DNA of 64,000 nt from Oceanicola sp. 22II-s10i (GTDB lineage Bacteria; Pseudomonadota; Alphaproteobacteria; Rhodobacterales; Rhodobacteraceae): the NCBI RefSeq assembly GCF_002210105.1, contig NZ_AQQU01000002.1, positions 248,001-312,000 of the forward strand. Reading direction: 5' to 3'. Below the pieces are notes generated by a model, which saw nothing but the letters and a program-made list of their open reading frames with translations, did no database searches and had not been told where the DNA came from. How positions within the stretch are numbered: position 1 is the stretch's first letter; each line of letters begins with the position of its first letter. The translations under genes were made by a program, and so were the position numbers. Positions 53,537 to 64,000 of this stretch are shown piece by piece.

Positions 53537-55753
53537 TCAGCCTTCGAGCTTGGTGAGATCCGCGACGGTCAGGCAGGTGGTGCGGATCGTCGACAGCATG
53601 TTCAGCCGGTTGCGGCGGACGACCTGGTTGTCGGTGTTGATCTGCACCGCCTCGAAGAAGGCGTCGATCGGCGCGCGCAGGGCGGCCATGGCGGACATGG
53701 CGGCGGCGAAATCCTCGGCCTGCATGGCGGTGTCGATCCTGGGCTTTGCCGTTTCGAGGGCGGCGAATAGGGTGCGTTCCTCGTCCGTCTCGGCGAACTT
53801 GGGATCGGCTCCGAATTCGTAGGCGACGCCGTCCTTCTCCTCGGCCTGGGTGAGGATGTTGTTGGCGCGCTTGAAGCCCTGCAGCAGGTTGCCGCCGTCC
53901 TCGGTCCTGAGGAAGTCCGACAGCGCCGTCGCGCGCTTCACCACCAGCGCGAGGTCGTCGCGGTTCGGCATGGCGAGGCAGGCGTCGATCACGTCGTGGC
54001 GGACGCCCTCGTCGCGCAGGTGGACCTTGAGACGGTCGTGGAAGAAGGCGAGCAGGTCGTCGGACAGGTCCGGCGTGTGGCCGGTGATCCTCTCGAGCCA
54101 GTCGGGCTTGTCGCCGGGAATGCGGTCGATGATCGCGTGGACCGCCGCGCCAAAGACGCCGTGATGCGCGATCTCGGCGAGGATCTCGTCCAGCAGGGCG
54201 TCGTCATGCACCGGCGCGATCTGGTGGCGAAGGATCTGCGCGTCGATCAGCCGGTCGAGGTGCAGGCGCAGGCCGTTCGACAGCACGATCCGGATCACAC
54301 CGAGTGCGGCGCGGCGCAGGGCATACGGGTCCTTCGAACCCGTCGGTTTCTCGTCGATGGCCCAGAAGCCCGTCAGCGTGTCGAGCTTGTCGGCCAGCGC
54401 AACGGTGGCGGAAACCGGGGCGGCCGGAACCGCGTCCGACGGCCCGAGCGGCGCGTAGTGCTCCTGCGCGGCGGCGGCGACTTCGGCGGGCAGGCCGGCG
54501 GCCTCGGCGTAGTAGCGGCCCATGAGGCCCTGAAGCTCGGGGAATTCGAAGACCATCTCGGACGACAGGTCCGCCTTGGCAACCCGTGCGGCCTGTTCGG
54601 CGAGGTCCGGATCGGCCCCGGTCATCGGCGCGATCTGGCGGGCGAGCGCCGCGATGCGGTCGATCCGGGCGGCCTGCGAGCCGAGCTTGGCGTGGAAGGT
54701 CACGTTCGCCAGTTGATCCAGCCAGGGCTGCATCTTTTCGCGCTTGGCGATGCGCAGGTCGTTTTCCCAGAAGAACTTGGCGTCCGACAGGCGCGCCGAC
54801 AGCACCTTGAGGTTCCCGGCCAGCACGGTCGCGCCGTTGTCCGCCGTTTCCCGGTTCGCGACGGTGACGAAGCGTTCGAAGCGGCCCGATTTCGGGTTCT
54901 TCACGGAAAAGAACTTCTGGTGTTCCTTCATCGAGGTCTGCAGCACCTCGGGCGGCAGGTCGAGGAAGTCGGGCGCGATGGCGCCCATCAGGACCACCGG
55001 CCATTCGACCAGCCCCGCGACCTCGGACAGCAGGCCCCGGTCCTCGACCAGTTCCAGCCCGGCGGCGAAGGCGGCGTTCTGCGCGTCGTTCAGAATGTGT
55101 TCGGCACGCTCGGACGGGTCCAGCACCACGTGGGCGCGCTTGAGCCTTGCGGCGTAATCCTCGAACCCGTTCACGGCAAAGCGGCCCGGCGCCATGAAGC
55201 GGTGGCCCTCGGTCGTGTCGCCCGAATGGATCCCGTCGATATCGAGCGGCACGACGATCTTGCCTGCCTCGGTCGTCAGGATGGCGAGGATCGAATGCAG
55301 CGGCCGCACCCAGCGGAGCGGGCCCGCGCCCCATCTCATCGACTTGGGCCAGGGGAAGCTGCGGATCGTCTGTTCCAGCACCTCGGCCACGATGTCGGCG
55401 GCGGGGCGGCCGGGCCGTTCGATGATCGCGAACAGGACCTTGCCCTTCTTGTCCTCACGCTCCTCGACCTGGTCGCGGGTGATGCCCGCGCCACGCAGGA
55501 AGCCCTCGATCGCCTTTTCCGGCGCGTCGGCCTTGGGCCCGCGCCGTTCCTCGCGGATGGTGGGGCTTTCGGCCAGCAGACCCTCGACCGCCAGCGTCAG
55601 GCGGCGGGGCGTGTGGAAGGCGGCGGCATGGGCATAAGTGAGACCGGCCTCGACCAGACCGTCGGTCATCCGCTTCTTCAGTGTCGCGGCGGCGTCGGCC
55701 TGCATGCGGGCCGGAATTTCCTCGGAGAAGAGTTCGATCAGAAGATCGGGCAT
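53537..55753 (-). CDS. glyS: glycyl-tRNA synthetase beta subunit
   Basis: A 738-residue subunit of the tetrameric alpha2beta2 synthetase. The N-terminus is MPDLLIELFSEEIPARMQAD, and GVLKEHQKFFSV-like/TSMKEHQKFFSVKNPKS, FRRAALGVIRIVLSNG-like and LGVIRI segments follow. It carries the anticodon-binding (DALR-like) C-terminal region. It is separated from glyQ by two genes (DUF1206 and a 176-residue membrane protein), all on the minus strand, which still makes co-transcription possible. Confidence 0.96.
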   Translation of the reverse strand: MPDLLIELFSEEIPARMQADAAATLKKRMTDGLVEAGLTYAHAAAFHTPRRLTLAVEGLLAESPTIREERRGPKADAPEKAIEGFLRGAGITRDQVEEREDKKGKVLFAIIERPGRPAADIVAEVLEQTIRSFPWPKSMRWGAGPLRWVRPLHSILAILTTEAGKIVVPLDIDGIHSGDTTEGHRFMAPGRFAVNGFEDYAARLKRAHVVLDPSERAEHILNDAQNAAFAAGLELVEDRGLLSEVAGLVEWPVVLMGAIAPDFLDLPPEVLQTSMKEHQKFFSVKNPKSGRFERFVTVANRETADNGATVLAGNLKVLSARLSDAKFFWENDLRIAKREKMQPWLDQLANVTFHAKLGSQAARIDRIAALARQIAPMTGADPDLAEQAARVAKADLSSEMVFEFPELQGLMGRYYAEAAGLPAEVAAAAQEHYAPLGPSDAVPAAPVSATVALADKLDTLTGFWAIDEKPTGSKDPYALRRAALGVIRIVLSNGLRLHLDRLIDAQILRHQIAPVHDDALLDEILAEIAHHGVFGAAVHAIIDRIPGDKPDWLERITGHTPDLSDDLLAFFHDRLKVHLRDEGVRHDVIDACLAMPNRDDLALVVKRATALSDFLRTEDGGNLLQGFKRANNILTQAEEKDGVAYEFGADPKFAETDEERTLFAALETAKPRIDTAMQAEDFAAAMSAMAALRAPIDAFFEAVQINTDNQVVRRNRLNMLSTIRTTCLTVADLTKLEG

Positions 55754-55846
55754 CGCGTCTCACCCATTCGTGGCTCAGGCGGCGCAAGGGGTGCGCCGCC
55801 CGGTGTCACGGGTGCTTAGCGTCAGTGGCCTCGAGGGTCCAGTGGG

Positions 55847-56719
55847 TCAGTGCACCTGCGCGGCGGCACGGTGCATCTCGCCCCGCGCCTTGGCCTTGGC
55901 GCGGGTGGCCAGCGTGGTGATCTCGTCATCCGTGGCGCGCGGCACGACGCGATAGATCGCCTCGACGAAACAGTAGAGCGCGAAGCCGAGGGTGCCGAGC
56001 GCCAGCAGGCCGAGCAGGATGCGGCCATAGGGCTGGGCGCGCACCGTCTCGAACGCCTGACCGATGCCGCCCGCCTGACCGGGGTCGGTGCTCTGGCCGG
56101 CGTAGTAGAGGAAGGTGCCGATCAGCACGATCACCACGCCATGCGCGATCAGGCCGGCCTTGATGGCGGGATCGAGCTTTTCGGTCGTGGCGGTGCAGCG
56201 GATGTGTTCCTTGTACTTCTCCGCGATGGCCTTGTAGCCGTAGTAGAGACCGGCGCAGATCGTGATCCCGCCGATGACCATGACGATCAGCTTGCCGTTC
56301 TCCATGGCCAGAACCTTGGAGGTCAGGCTTTCCGTCCCGCCGCCTTCGCCGCTGCTGTCGCCGAGCGCGAGGCGCACGACGGAGAAGGAAAGCGCCGCGT
56401 GGATCAGGCCGGTGACGGTCTGGCCGGTGCGGGCGATCACGCCCTTGACGCCGTGGCCACGGTCTTCGAGGTCCATCCACGCGCAGATCAGCCGCCAGAC
56501 GGTGTAGGCGAAGAGCCCCGCGGCGATGAGGAAGAGGAGCGGCGTGCCCCACGGTTGGGCCTTGAGCTGGGCCAGCGCGCCCTGCGTGCCTTCCGCGTCG
56601 CCGCCTTTCCAGGCTGCAAGCAGGGCGAGGCCACCCACGACGATGTAGACAATACCGCGGGCCGAATAACCGAGACGCATGACGGGGACGACCCACCCGG
56701 GTGCGAGATCTTTGGACAT
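55847..56719 (-). CDS. DUF1206 membrane protein
   Basis: A 290-residue integral-membrane protein with six or seven predicted transmembrane helices in three repeated modules (MRLGYSARGIVYIVVGGLAL; ARTGQTVTGLIHAALSFSVV; KAGLIAHGVVIVLIGTFLY), each with a GxxARGxxY/H-type motif typical of DUF1206. Function is unknown. The start (SKDLAPGWVVPVM) has AGGAG before it. Its position between glyQ and glyS is conserved in some Rhodobacteraceae to my recollection. Confidence 0.8.
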   Translation of the reverse strand: MSKDLAPGWVVPVMRLGYSARGIVYIVVGGLALLAAWKGGDAEGTQGALAQLKAQPWGTPLLFLIAAGLFAYTVWRLICAWMDLEDRGHGVKGVIARTGQTVTGLIHAALSFSVVRLALGDSSGEGGGTESLTSKVLAMENGKLIVMVIGGITICAGLYYGYKAIAEKYKEHIRCTATTEKLDPAIKAGLIAHGVVIVLIGTFLYYAGQSTDPGQAGGIGQAFETVRAQPYGRILLGLLALGTLGFALYCFVEAIYRVVPRATDDEITTLATRAKAKARGEMHRAAAQVH

Positions 56720-56777
56720 GGGGAACTCCTCTCGCGGGGACAGCGCGCGAGAGGCGGGTTCGGTTCCCCAGATAACG

Positions 56778-57308
56778 TTAACGGCGCGCGGTGCCGTCGG
56801 GGGGCGGGGGGCAGCCCTCGGGCGCGGGCTGGCCGTCAAAGACCACCTCGCCGCAGTGATTGATCTGGTGCCAGGCAAAGCCGCGCCCGTCCGGCAGGAT
56901 CGCGACGACGCGGTCGATGCCGTAATGGACATCCTTGATCGACAGGTAGGCTTTCGCCGTGCCTTCCTCCAGCGCCGCGCCGATCTCTTCGGCGTCGAAG
57001 CAGGAAAACCAGCCGGGCGCGACACGGGGTTCCGCGCCGGGGTAGGGTTCCCATCCGTCGGAGTCGAAATCGCCCGACAGGCTGAAGCAGCTGCGGTAGC
57101 GGATCGGCGAACTGTCGGCGTCGATCGCCTGCCAGTCGGCGTGGGGCAGGGGGACAGGGTCGCCCCCGCTTGTCGGCGTCAGCACCACGTCGCCTTCGCC
57201 CAGCGAGGTGACGTCGTCGTAATAGGCATAGACCTGCTGGTAATAGAGGCCCGCGCCCGCCGCCAGCGCGCAGACGACGATGACGATGGCAAGGATCTTG
57301 CCGGTCAA
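56778..57308 (-). CDS. single-pass membrane protein of unknown function in the gly operon
   Basis: A 176-residue protein with one N-terminal transmembrane helix ([20 protein letters not shown]) followed by a soluble domain: [39 protein letters not shown] and [20 protein letters not shown], ending in Pro-rich [11 protein letters not shown]. The likely start is TTG at 57308, overlapping the glyQ stop as TTGA and preceded by GGAG; no ATG lies near the transmembrane helix. The periplasmic domain resembles nothing I recognise. Confidence 0.7.
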   Translation of the reverse strand: MTGKILAIVIVVCALAAGAGLYYQQVYAYYDDVTSLGEGDVVLTPTSGGDPVPLPHADWQAIDADSSPIRYRSCFSLSGDFDSDGWEPYPGAEPRVAPGWFSCFDAEEIGAALEEGTAKAYLSIKDVHYGIDRVVAILPDGRGFAWHQINHCGEVVFDGQPAPEGCPPPPDGTARR

Positions 57309-58246
57309 GCCGCCGTCTCCGCCGTCCAGCCGCCCGCCTCGGTCGTCACGAAGGCGTCGGCGCATTTCTTGGCGAGCGCCCGGACGCGGCCGATATAGGC
57401 CTGCCGCTCGGTGACCGAGATCACGCCGCGCGCGTCCAGCAGGTTGAACAGGTGGCTGGCCTTGATGCACTGGTCATAGGCCGGATGCGCCATCACGATG
57501 CGCTTGCCGGTCTTGGGGTCCTCGGCCTCGCGCGACAGGATCGCCTCGCACTCAGCCTCGGCATCCTCGAAATGCTTCAGCAGCATCTCGGTGTTGGCCA
57601 CGTCGAAGTTCCAGCGGGAATATTCCTGCTCGGTCTGGCGGAACACGTCGCCGTAGCTCAGCGGGATCGGGGACTGCGGGTCGTTGAACGGCATTTCCAT
57701 GACGTGGTCGATGCCGAGGACGTACATCGCCAGCCGTTCGAGACCATAGGTCAGCTCGCCCGAGACCGGATGGCAGTCATGGCCGCCGACCTGCTGGAAA
57801 TAGGTGAACTGCGACACCTCCATGCCGTCGCACCAGACCTCCCAGCCCAGACCCCATGCGCCGAGCGTCGGGCTTTCCCAGTCGTCCTCGACGAAGCGGA
57901 TGTCGTGCAGGTCCATGTCGATCCCGATCGCCTGAAGCGAGCCGAGGTAGAGGTCCTGCAGGTCGGGCGGGCTCGGTTTGATCAGCACCTGGTACTGGTA
58001 GTAGTGCTGCAGCCGGTTCGGGTTCTCGCCGTAGCGCCCGTCGGTCGGGCGCCGGGACGGCTGGACATAGGCCGCGGCCCAGGGCCGCGAGCCGAGCGAG
58101 CGCAGTGTCGTGGCCGGGTGAAAGGTGCCCGCGCCGACCTCCATGTCATAGGGCTGCATGATCGCGCAGCCCTTGGACGCCCAGTAGGTCTGAAGCCTCA
58201 GGATGATCTCCTGGAAGCTTTTGGGTTTCGCATTCGCCTCGGCCAT
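57305..58246 (-). CDS. glyQ: glycyl-tRNA synthetase alpha subunit
   Basis: A 313-residue class II aminoacyl-tRNA synthetase subunit. [40 protein letters not shown], then [20 protein letters not shown]-like and [20 protein letters not shown] are the family blocks, forming motifs 1-3. It charges tRNA-Gly together with GlyS. It is first in its minus-strand group. Confidence 0.97.
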   Translation of the reverse strand: MAEANAKPKSFQEIILRLQTYWASKGCAIMQPYDMEVGAGTFHPATTLRSLGSRPWAAAYVQPSRRPTDGRYGENPNRLQHYYQYQVLIKPSPPDLQDLYLGSLQAIGIDMDLHDIRFVEDDWESPTLGAWGLGWEVWCDGMEVSQFTYFQQVGGHDCHPVSGELTYGLERLAMYVLGIDHVMEMPFNDPQSPIPLSYGDVFRQTEQEYSRWNFDVANTEMLLKHFEDAEAECEAILSREAEDPKTGKRIVMAHPAYDQCIKASHLFNLLDARGVISVTERQAYIGRVRALAKKCADAFVTTEAGGWTAETAA

Positions 58247-58439
58247 GTCGGTCCTCGTCCGGCTGGAACTCGGCGCATGGACTAGTCCGGCGGCGGGGCC
58301 GGGTCAACATGCGTGCGGATGACGCGCCGTCGCAGGGCGCGGAAGCCTGCGCACGGTAATTTTAACGTGCAGGTGGCCACGAATTTGTTATGAGGAACCA
58401 ACCGAGCAATAAAAGACGTCCCGAAAGGCATTTTCCGAC

Positions 58440-60254
58440 ATGTATCGCATTCTTATCGCGCTGGTCTTCGCGGTAACTTTCCTTGTTCGACCCGCCGCCG
58501 CCCAGCAGGATCTCGTCTGGGTCCAGATCGAGGCGCAGCCGACCCTCGCCGAAGCGCAGAGCGCCATCCGCCGCTATGCCGACCGCCTGCAGGACGTGAA
58601 CGGTTTCGCTCTGGACGGGGGCTGGTACGCCATCGCGCTCGGGCCCTACACGCGCGACGACGCGGCGCAGGTGCTGAGCGTGCTGCGGCGCGAGGGCGCG
58701 ATCCCGCGTGACAGTTACATCGCCTTTCCGTCGGCCTACCGGCAGCAGTTCTTTCCGGTCGGGGCCAACAGCCTGAACAGCGCGCCGGTGCTGCCGCAGG
58801 ACTCGAACACGCCCGCGGAAACCGCCACACCCGCGCCCCAGCCGGACGCGCAGCCTGAAACGCAGACACAGGCGCAGGCCGACCCGGCCCCGACTCCGGC
58901 CCCGCAGCCCGAGGTTCAGACCCCGGCGCTGCCGGACGAAACCCCGGCCGAGGCCCGCCGCAGCGAGGCACTGCTGACCCGCGAGGAGCGCGAGCAGCTG
59001 CAGATCGCCCTGCAATGGGCCGGTTACTACACCGCCGCCATCGACGGCGCCTTCGGCGCGGGCACCCGGCGGTCCATGGCCGCATGGCAGGACGCGAACA
59101 ACCACGAACCCACGGGCATCCTGACCACCGCGCAGCGGGCGGAACTGATCGCGCAATACAATGCCGTCCTGGACGGCCTGGGCCTGCACCGCGTCACGGA
59201 CGAGATGGCGGGGATCGAGATGATGATGCCGACCGCGCGCGTCAGCCTCGACAACCACGTCGCGCCCTTTGCGCATTACACCTCGGCCGACGGCAGCCCG
59301 GTGCGGGTCGTCCTGATCTCTCAGGCGGGCGACCGGGACACGCTCTATGGCCTGTATGACATCATGCAGACGCTCGACATCATCCCCGAAGACGGCGAGC
59401 GCGAGCGGCGTGACACCTCGTTCACCATCACCGGGCGCAATTCGCAGATCGTCTCCTACACCGAGGCGGCGCTGGAGGGCGGGGCGATCAAGGGCTTCAC
59501 GCTGGTCTGGCCCGCGGGCGACGAGGAACGGCGGACCCGGCTTCTGGGCGAGATGCGCGGATCGTTCCGCACGCTCGACGCCGTGCTGCCCGCCTCGGCC
59601 GGAATGGACGAGTCGCAGCGTGTCGATCTGGTCTCCGGGCTGGAGGTGCGCAAGCCGCTCCTGTCGCGCTCGGGCTTCTACGTGGACGGCACCGGCACGG
59701 TCGTGACCGCCGCCGCGGCGGTCGCGCAGTGCGGGCGCGTCACGCTGGACCAGAAGATCGACGCCCGCGTGGTGTCGCGCGACGCGGAGTCCGGGCTGGC
59801 CATCCTCAAGGCCGACACGACGATCGCGCCGATCGGGCAGGCGGTGTTCGCCACCGTCACCCCGCGCCTGCAGTCCGAGGTCTCGGTCGCCGGTTATCCC
59901 TACGAGGGTGTCCTGCCGGCGCCCAGCCTGACCTTCGGCACGCTGGCCGACGTGCGCGGCCTGCACGGCGAGGACACGCTGCGCCGTCTGACCCTGACCG
60001 CCCAGCCCGGCGATGCGGGCGGGCCGGTCTATGACAAGGCGGGCCGGGTGATCGGGATGCTGCTGCCGCGCGGCGACGCCGAGCAGAAACTGCCCGAGGA
60101 CGTGGTCTTTGCGCTGGACGGCGCGAAGGTCATGCAGGCGCTGACCGCTGCCGGCGTCAGCCCCCGCACAGGGGCGTCCGATCAGGACATGCCCCCCGAG
60201 GACATCGCGCGCGAGGCGCGGGCCATGACCGTCCTCGTCGGCTGCTGGGAATGA
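58440..60254 (+). CDS. envelope protein with SPOR-like, peptidoglycan-binding and pseudo-protease domains
   Basis: A 604-residue exported protein (signal peptide FAVTFLVRPAAAQ). Residues 25-95 resemble a SPOR domain (VQIEAQPTLAEAQSAIRRYA; GGWYAIALGPYTRDDAAQVL). A Pro/Gln-rich linker follows, then a peptidoglycan-binding module (185-240: LQIALQWAGYYTAAIDGAFG). The C-terminal trypsin-like fold (about 405-560) has lost all three catalytic residues: A426 for His (VVTAAAAVAQC), G452 for Asp (ESGLAILK) and A526 for Ser (GDAGGPV). It is predicted to be a non-catalytic sensor or scaffold. Confidence 0.8.
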   Translation: MYRILIALVFAVTFLVRPAAAQQDLVWVQIEAQPTLAEAQSAIRRYADRLQDVNGFALDGGWYAIALGPYTRDDAAQVLSVLRREGAIPRDSYIAFPSAYRQQFFPVGANSLNSAPVLPQDSNTPAETATPAPQPDAQPETQTQAQADPAPTPAPQPEVQTPALPDETPAEARRSEALLTREEREQLQIALQWAGYYTAAIDGAFGAGTRRSMAAWQDANNHEPTGILTTAQRAELIAQYNAVLDGLGLHRVTDEMAGIEMMMPTARVSLDNHVAPFAHYTSADGSPVRVVLISQAGDRDTLYGLYDIMQTLDIIPEDGERERRDTSFTITGRNSQIVSYTEAALEGGAIKGFTLVWPAGDEERRTRLLGEMRGSFRTLDAVLPASAGMDESQRVDLVSGLEVRKPLLSRSGFYVDGTGTVVTAAAAVAQCGRVTLDQKIDARVVSRDAESGLAILKADTTIAPIGQAVFATVTPRLQSEVSVAGYPYEGVLPAPSLTFGTLADVRGLHGEDTLRRLTLTAQPGDAGGPVYDKAGRVIGMLLPRGDAEQKLPEDVVFALDGAKVMQALTAAGVSPRTGASDQDMPPEDIAREARAMTVLVGCWE

Positions 60255-60260
60255 ATGTCG

Positions 60261-60284
60261 CACCCCGTCCGAAAGGGCGGGGTG
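60261..60284 (+). terminator. GAAA-tetraloop hairpin after the pseudo-protease gene
   Basis: CACCCCGTCC (60261-60270) and GGGCGGGGTG (60275-60284) form a 10-bp stem with a single G-U pair, closed by a GAAA tetraloop. It follows the stop by 7 nt and is not followed by a U-run. It is likely a 3'-end structure. Confidence 0.6.
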
Positions 60285-60366
60285 ACGCATGGGAAGTCCG
60301 GAAATCGCGCCTTGCGCGGTGCGCAATCCTGCCTATGCTGCGTCCACTTCCAAGCGGGGTGCCGCA

Positions 60367-62928
<2,562 letters not shown>

Positions 62929-63078
62929 TTATATAACGAACCGGCAACAATTCGCCGCCGCATTCAACCCGCTGGAAAGGGTGTTACCTGCCCTTGGGTG
63001 GATCTGAACGACATTTTGGACTAGGCGTGGTCGCCGTGCGCCTTCTGGGGGAGGCGTGAGGTAAGGGATTTTGCTGCT

Positions 63079-63717
63079 ATGTCCATCATACGTGCGGTGC
63101 TCATTTTGTGTGCGCTTGCCGGAGTTGTGCGTGCCGAAGAGAGCCCGATCGCTGCGGCCCTCGGTCAGGAGCGTAAGGCGCTCCTCGCGCTTCCGAACAA
63201 TACGCTCAGCGCCATGCTGAACGCCCCGGCGGGCGATCGGCTGGATATGGGCCGTCCGATTATCGAATATTCCCGCGCATGGCTGTCCAAGCAGCCGCGC
63301 GCGACCGGTGACTCCGAATGGGCCTGCCTGGCCGAGGCGCTGTACTTCGAAGCGCGCGGCGAAACGGTGAAGGGCCAGTTCGCGGTGGCCGAGGTCATCA
63401 TGAACCGCGTCGACAGCCCGGCGTTTCCGAATTCGATCTGCGGGGTGATCCACCAGGGCACCGGGCGCAAGTACGCGTGCCAGTTCACCTACACCTGCGA
63501 CGGCCATGCCGAGGTGATCGCCGAACCGCGCGCCTATCAGCGCGTGGCCAAGGTCGCCGCCGCGATGGTCGCGGGCGCGCCGCGTGCACTTACCGACGGG
63601 GCGACCTACTATCACACCGCCCACGTCTCGCCGTCCTGGGCGCGCAAGTTCGCGCTGACCGCGTCGATCGGCGTGCACCACTTCTATCGCCGCCACGTTC
63701 GCGTCTCGTCGAACTGA
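63079..63717 (+). CDS. cell wall hydrolase, SleB/Hydrolase_2 family
   Basis: A 212-residue protein with a signal peptide ([20 protein letters not shown]). The Hydrolase_2 domain starts near residue 80: [20 protein letters not shown], then [37 protein letters not shown] and [18 protein letters not shown]. The first Glu of the [10 protein letters not shown] motif is the presumed catalytic residue, cleaving peptidoglycan. In non-sporulating alphaproteobacteria these enzymes act in growth or division rather than germination. No partner YpeB is seen. Confidence 0.92.
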   Translation: MSIIRAVLILCALAGVVRAEESPIAAALGQERKALLALPNNTLSAMLNAPAGDRLDMGRPIIEYSRAWLSKQPRATGDSEWACLAEALYFEARGETVKGQFAVAEVIMNRVDSPAFPNSICGVIHQGTGRKYACQFTYTCDGHAEVIAEPRAYQRVAKVAAAMVAGAPRALTDGATYYHTAHVSPSWARKFALTASIGVHHFYRRHVRVSSN

Positions 63718-63826
63718 GCGCATCGACGTCCGCCGGTCGCCGCAAATGGCGGCTGGCCTGCCGCCTTTTGTCCTGATAGGCCGCGCCTGACGTGGCAGGT
63801 ATGGGTCGCGACAAGGACGGACCGGC

Positions 63827-64000
63827 ATGAGCGACCGCATTTCCCAGGCTTTCGGCCATCCCTACGAACGCGCCGTGGCCCTGTCCGGCGAGGACCCGCT
63901 CGACCGGATCTCGCTGCGCGATCACGTGGCCGAGGTCGAGATCGGGGCGTTTCAGGCCGAACGCGGCACGACGCAGCGCCTGCGCTTCAACGTGGTGGTC
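63827..64000 (+). CDS. dihydroneopterin aldolase family protein, truncated at window end
   Basis: The first 58 residues are visible: SDRISQAFGHPYERAVALSG, then DPLDRISLRDHVAEVEIGAF and QAERGTTQRLRFNVVV. The core, ISLRDHVAEVEIGAFQ, is the FolB-like tunnelling-fold opening (compare FolB I.I..LEV...IGV...ER...Q...), with a Rhodobacteraceae-type N-terminal extension. Such an enzyme acts in folate synthesis, downstream of GTP cyclohydrolase. The ATG at 63827 has ACAAGGACGG before it. The remainder is outside. Confidence 0.7.
   Translation, partial: MSDRISQAFGHPYERAVALSGEDPLDRISLRDHVAEVEIGAFQAERGTTQRLRFNVVV

Noticed and set aside
58340-58400. GCACG/CGTGC dyad around an AT-rich loop before the pseudo-protease gene
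   Set aside because: The 5-bp arms are too short to separate from chance, and no promoter or regulator supports it.

Overview
The window is chromosomal DNA from a high-GC alphaproteobacterium, most likely a Rhodobacteraceae (Roseobacter/Rhodobacter-type) species. The support is the strongly G/C-ending codons, a SAM-II riboswitch in front of metZ, a GTTC-N7-GTTC LexA box, the hflK-hflC-DUF2065-degP block, an RTX-Hint_2 exoprotein, an AlkB-type alkane hydroxylase and an alphaproteobacterial urease operon. I see no phage, insertion sequence, tRNA, rRNA or CRISPR. Nearly all of the window is densely coding, with many 1-11 nt gene overlaps.

1-9.2 kb: 5' end of a TRAP substrate-binding protein; a TetR / reductase / VOC operon with a perfect operator over its promoter; a 19-repeat exported MORN protein; nadE; a zincin-like metalloprotease; a 2OG-Fe(II) dioxygenase; wrbA; rpiA; an NTF2-like protein. 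9.4-16.5 kb: gor, then hflK-hflC-DUF2065 and degP with a metallophosphoesterase gene placed between DUF2065 and degP. 16.5-22.7 kb: a phytanoyl-CoA dioxygenase-family protein, a VOC protein, a TRIC-type channel overlapping a class D beta-lactamase gene, a small EF-hand protein, a peptidoglycan-binding lipoprotein, a stand-alone DnaE2-like OB-fold gene whose promoter -10 lies inside a LexA box, and an adrenodoxin-type ferredoxin. 23.3-29.8 kb: a LysR regulator followed by a five-gene polyamine operon (binding protein, ATPase, two permeases, gamma-aminobutyraldehyde dehydrogenase) in the same order as E. coli ydcSTUV-patD. 29.9-38.2 kb: purD, xseA, a secreted hypothetical, alkB, ftsY, an MgtC-like protein, an EamA transporter and yciB. 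38.2-42.2 kb: a large RTX-Hint exoprotein, a YghU-like GST and an alpha/beta hydrolase. 42.3-44.8 kb: SAM-II riboswitch plus terminator controlling metZ, then folE2.

44.8-51.8 kb is the urease operon ureD-ureA-(36 aa)-ureB-(92 aa)-ureC-(204 aa)-(DUF1127)-ureE-ureF-(133 aa)-ureG. The structural and accessory genes are complete, but three unrecognised small ORFs are embedded among them with tight or overlapping junctions, and an exported protein and a DUF1127 gene are interposed. UreE carries a 22-histidine tail. No nickel or urea transporter is visible. 52-58.2 kb: a TrkH potassium transporter, then glyQ and glyS separated by two membrane-protein genes. 58.4-64 kb: an envelope protein whose protease-like domain has lost its triad, a divergent PPDK-like enzyme, a SleB-type cell-wall hydrolase and the start of a FolB-type gene.

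Four copies of an intergenic repeat with a CCCTGCTTCTTCTGG core lie at gene boundaries. The best candidates for something undescribed are the LexA-controlled, probably leaderless OB-fold gene, the unknown ORFs built into the urease operon, and the pseudo-protease with SPOR and peptidoglycan-binding modules.
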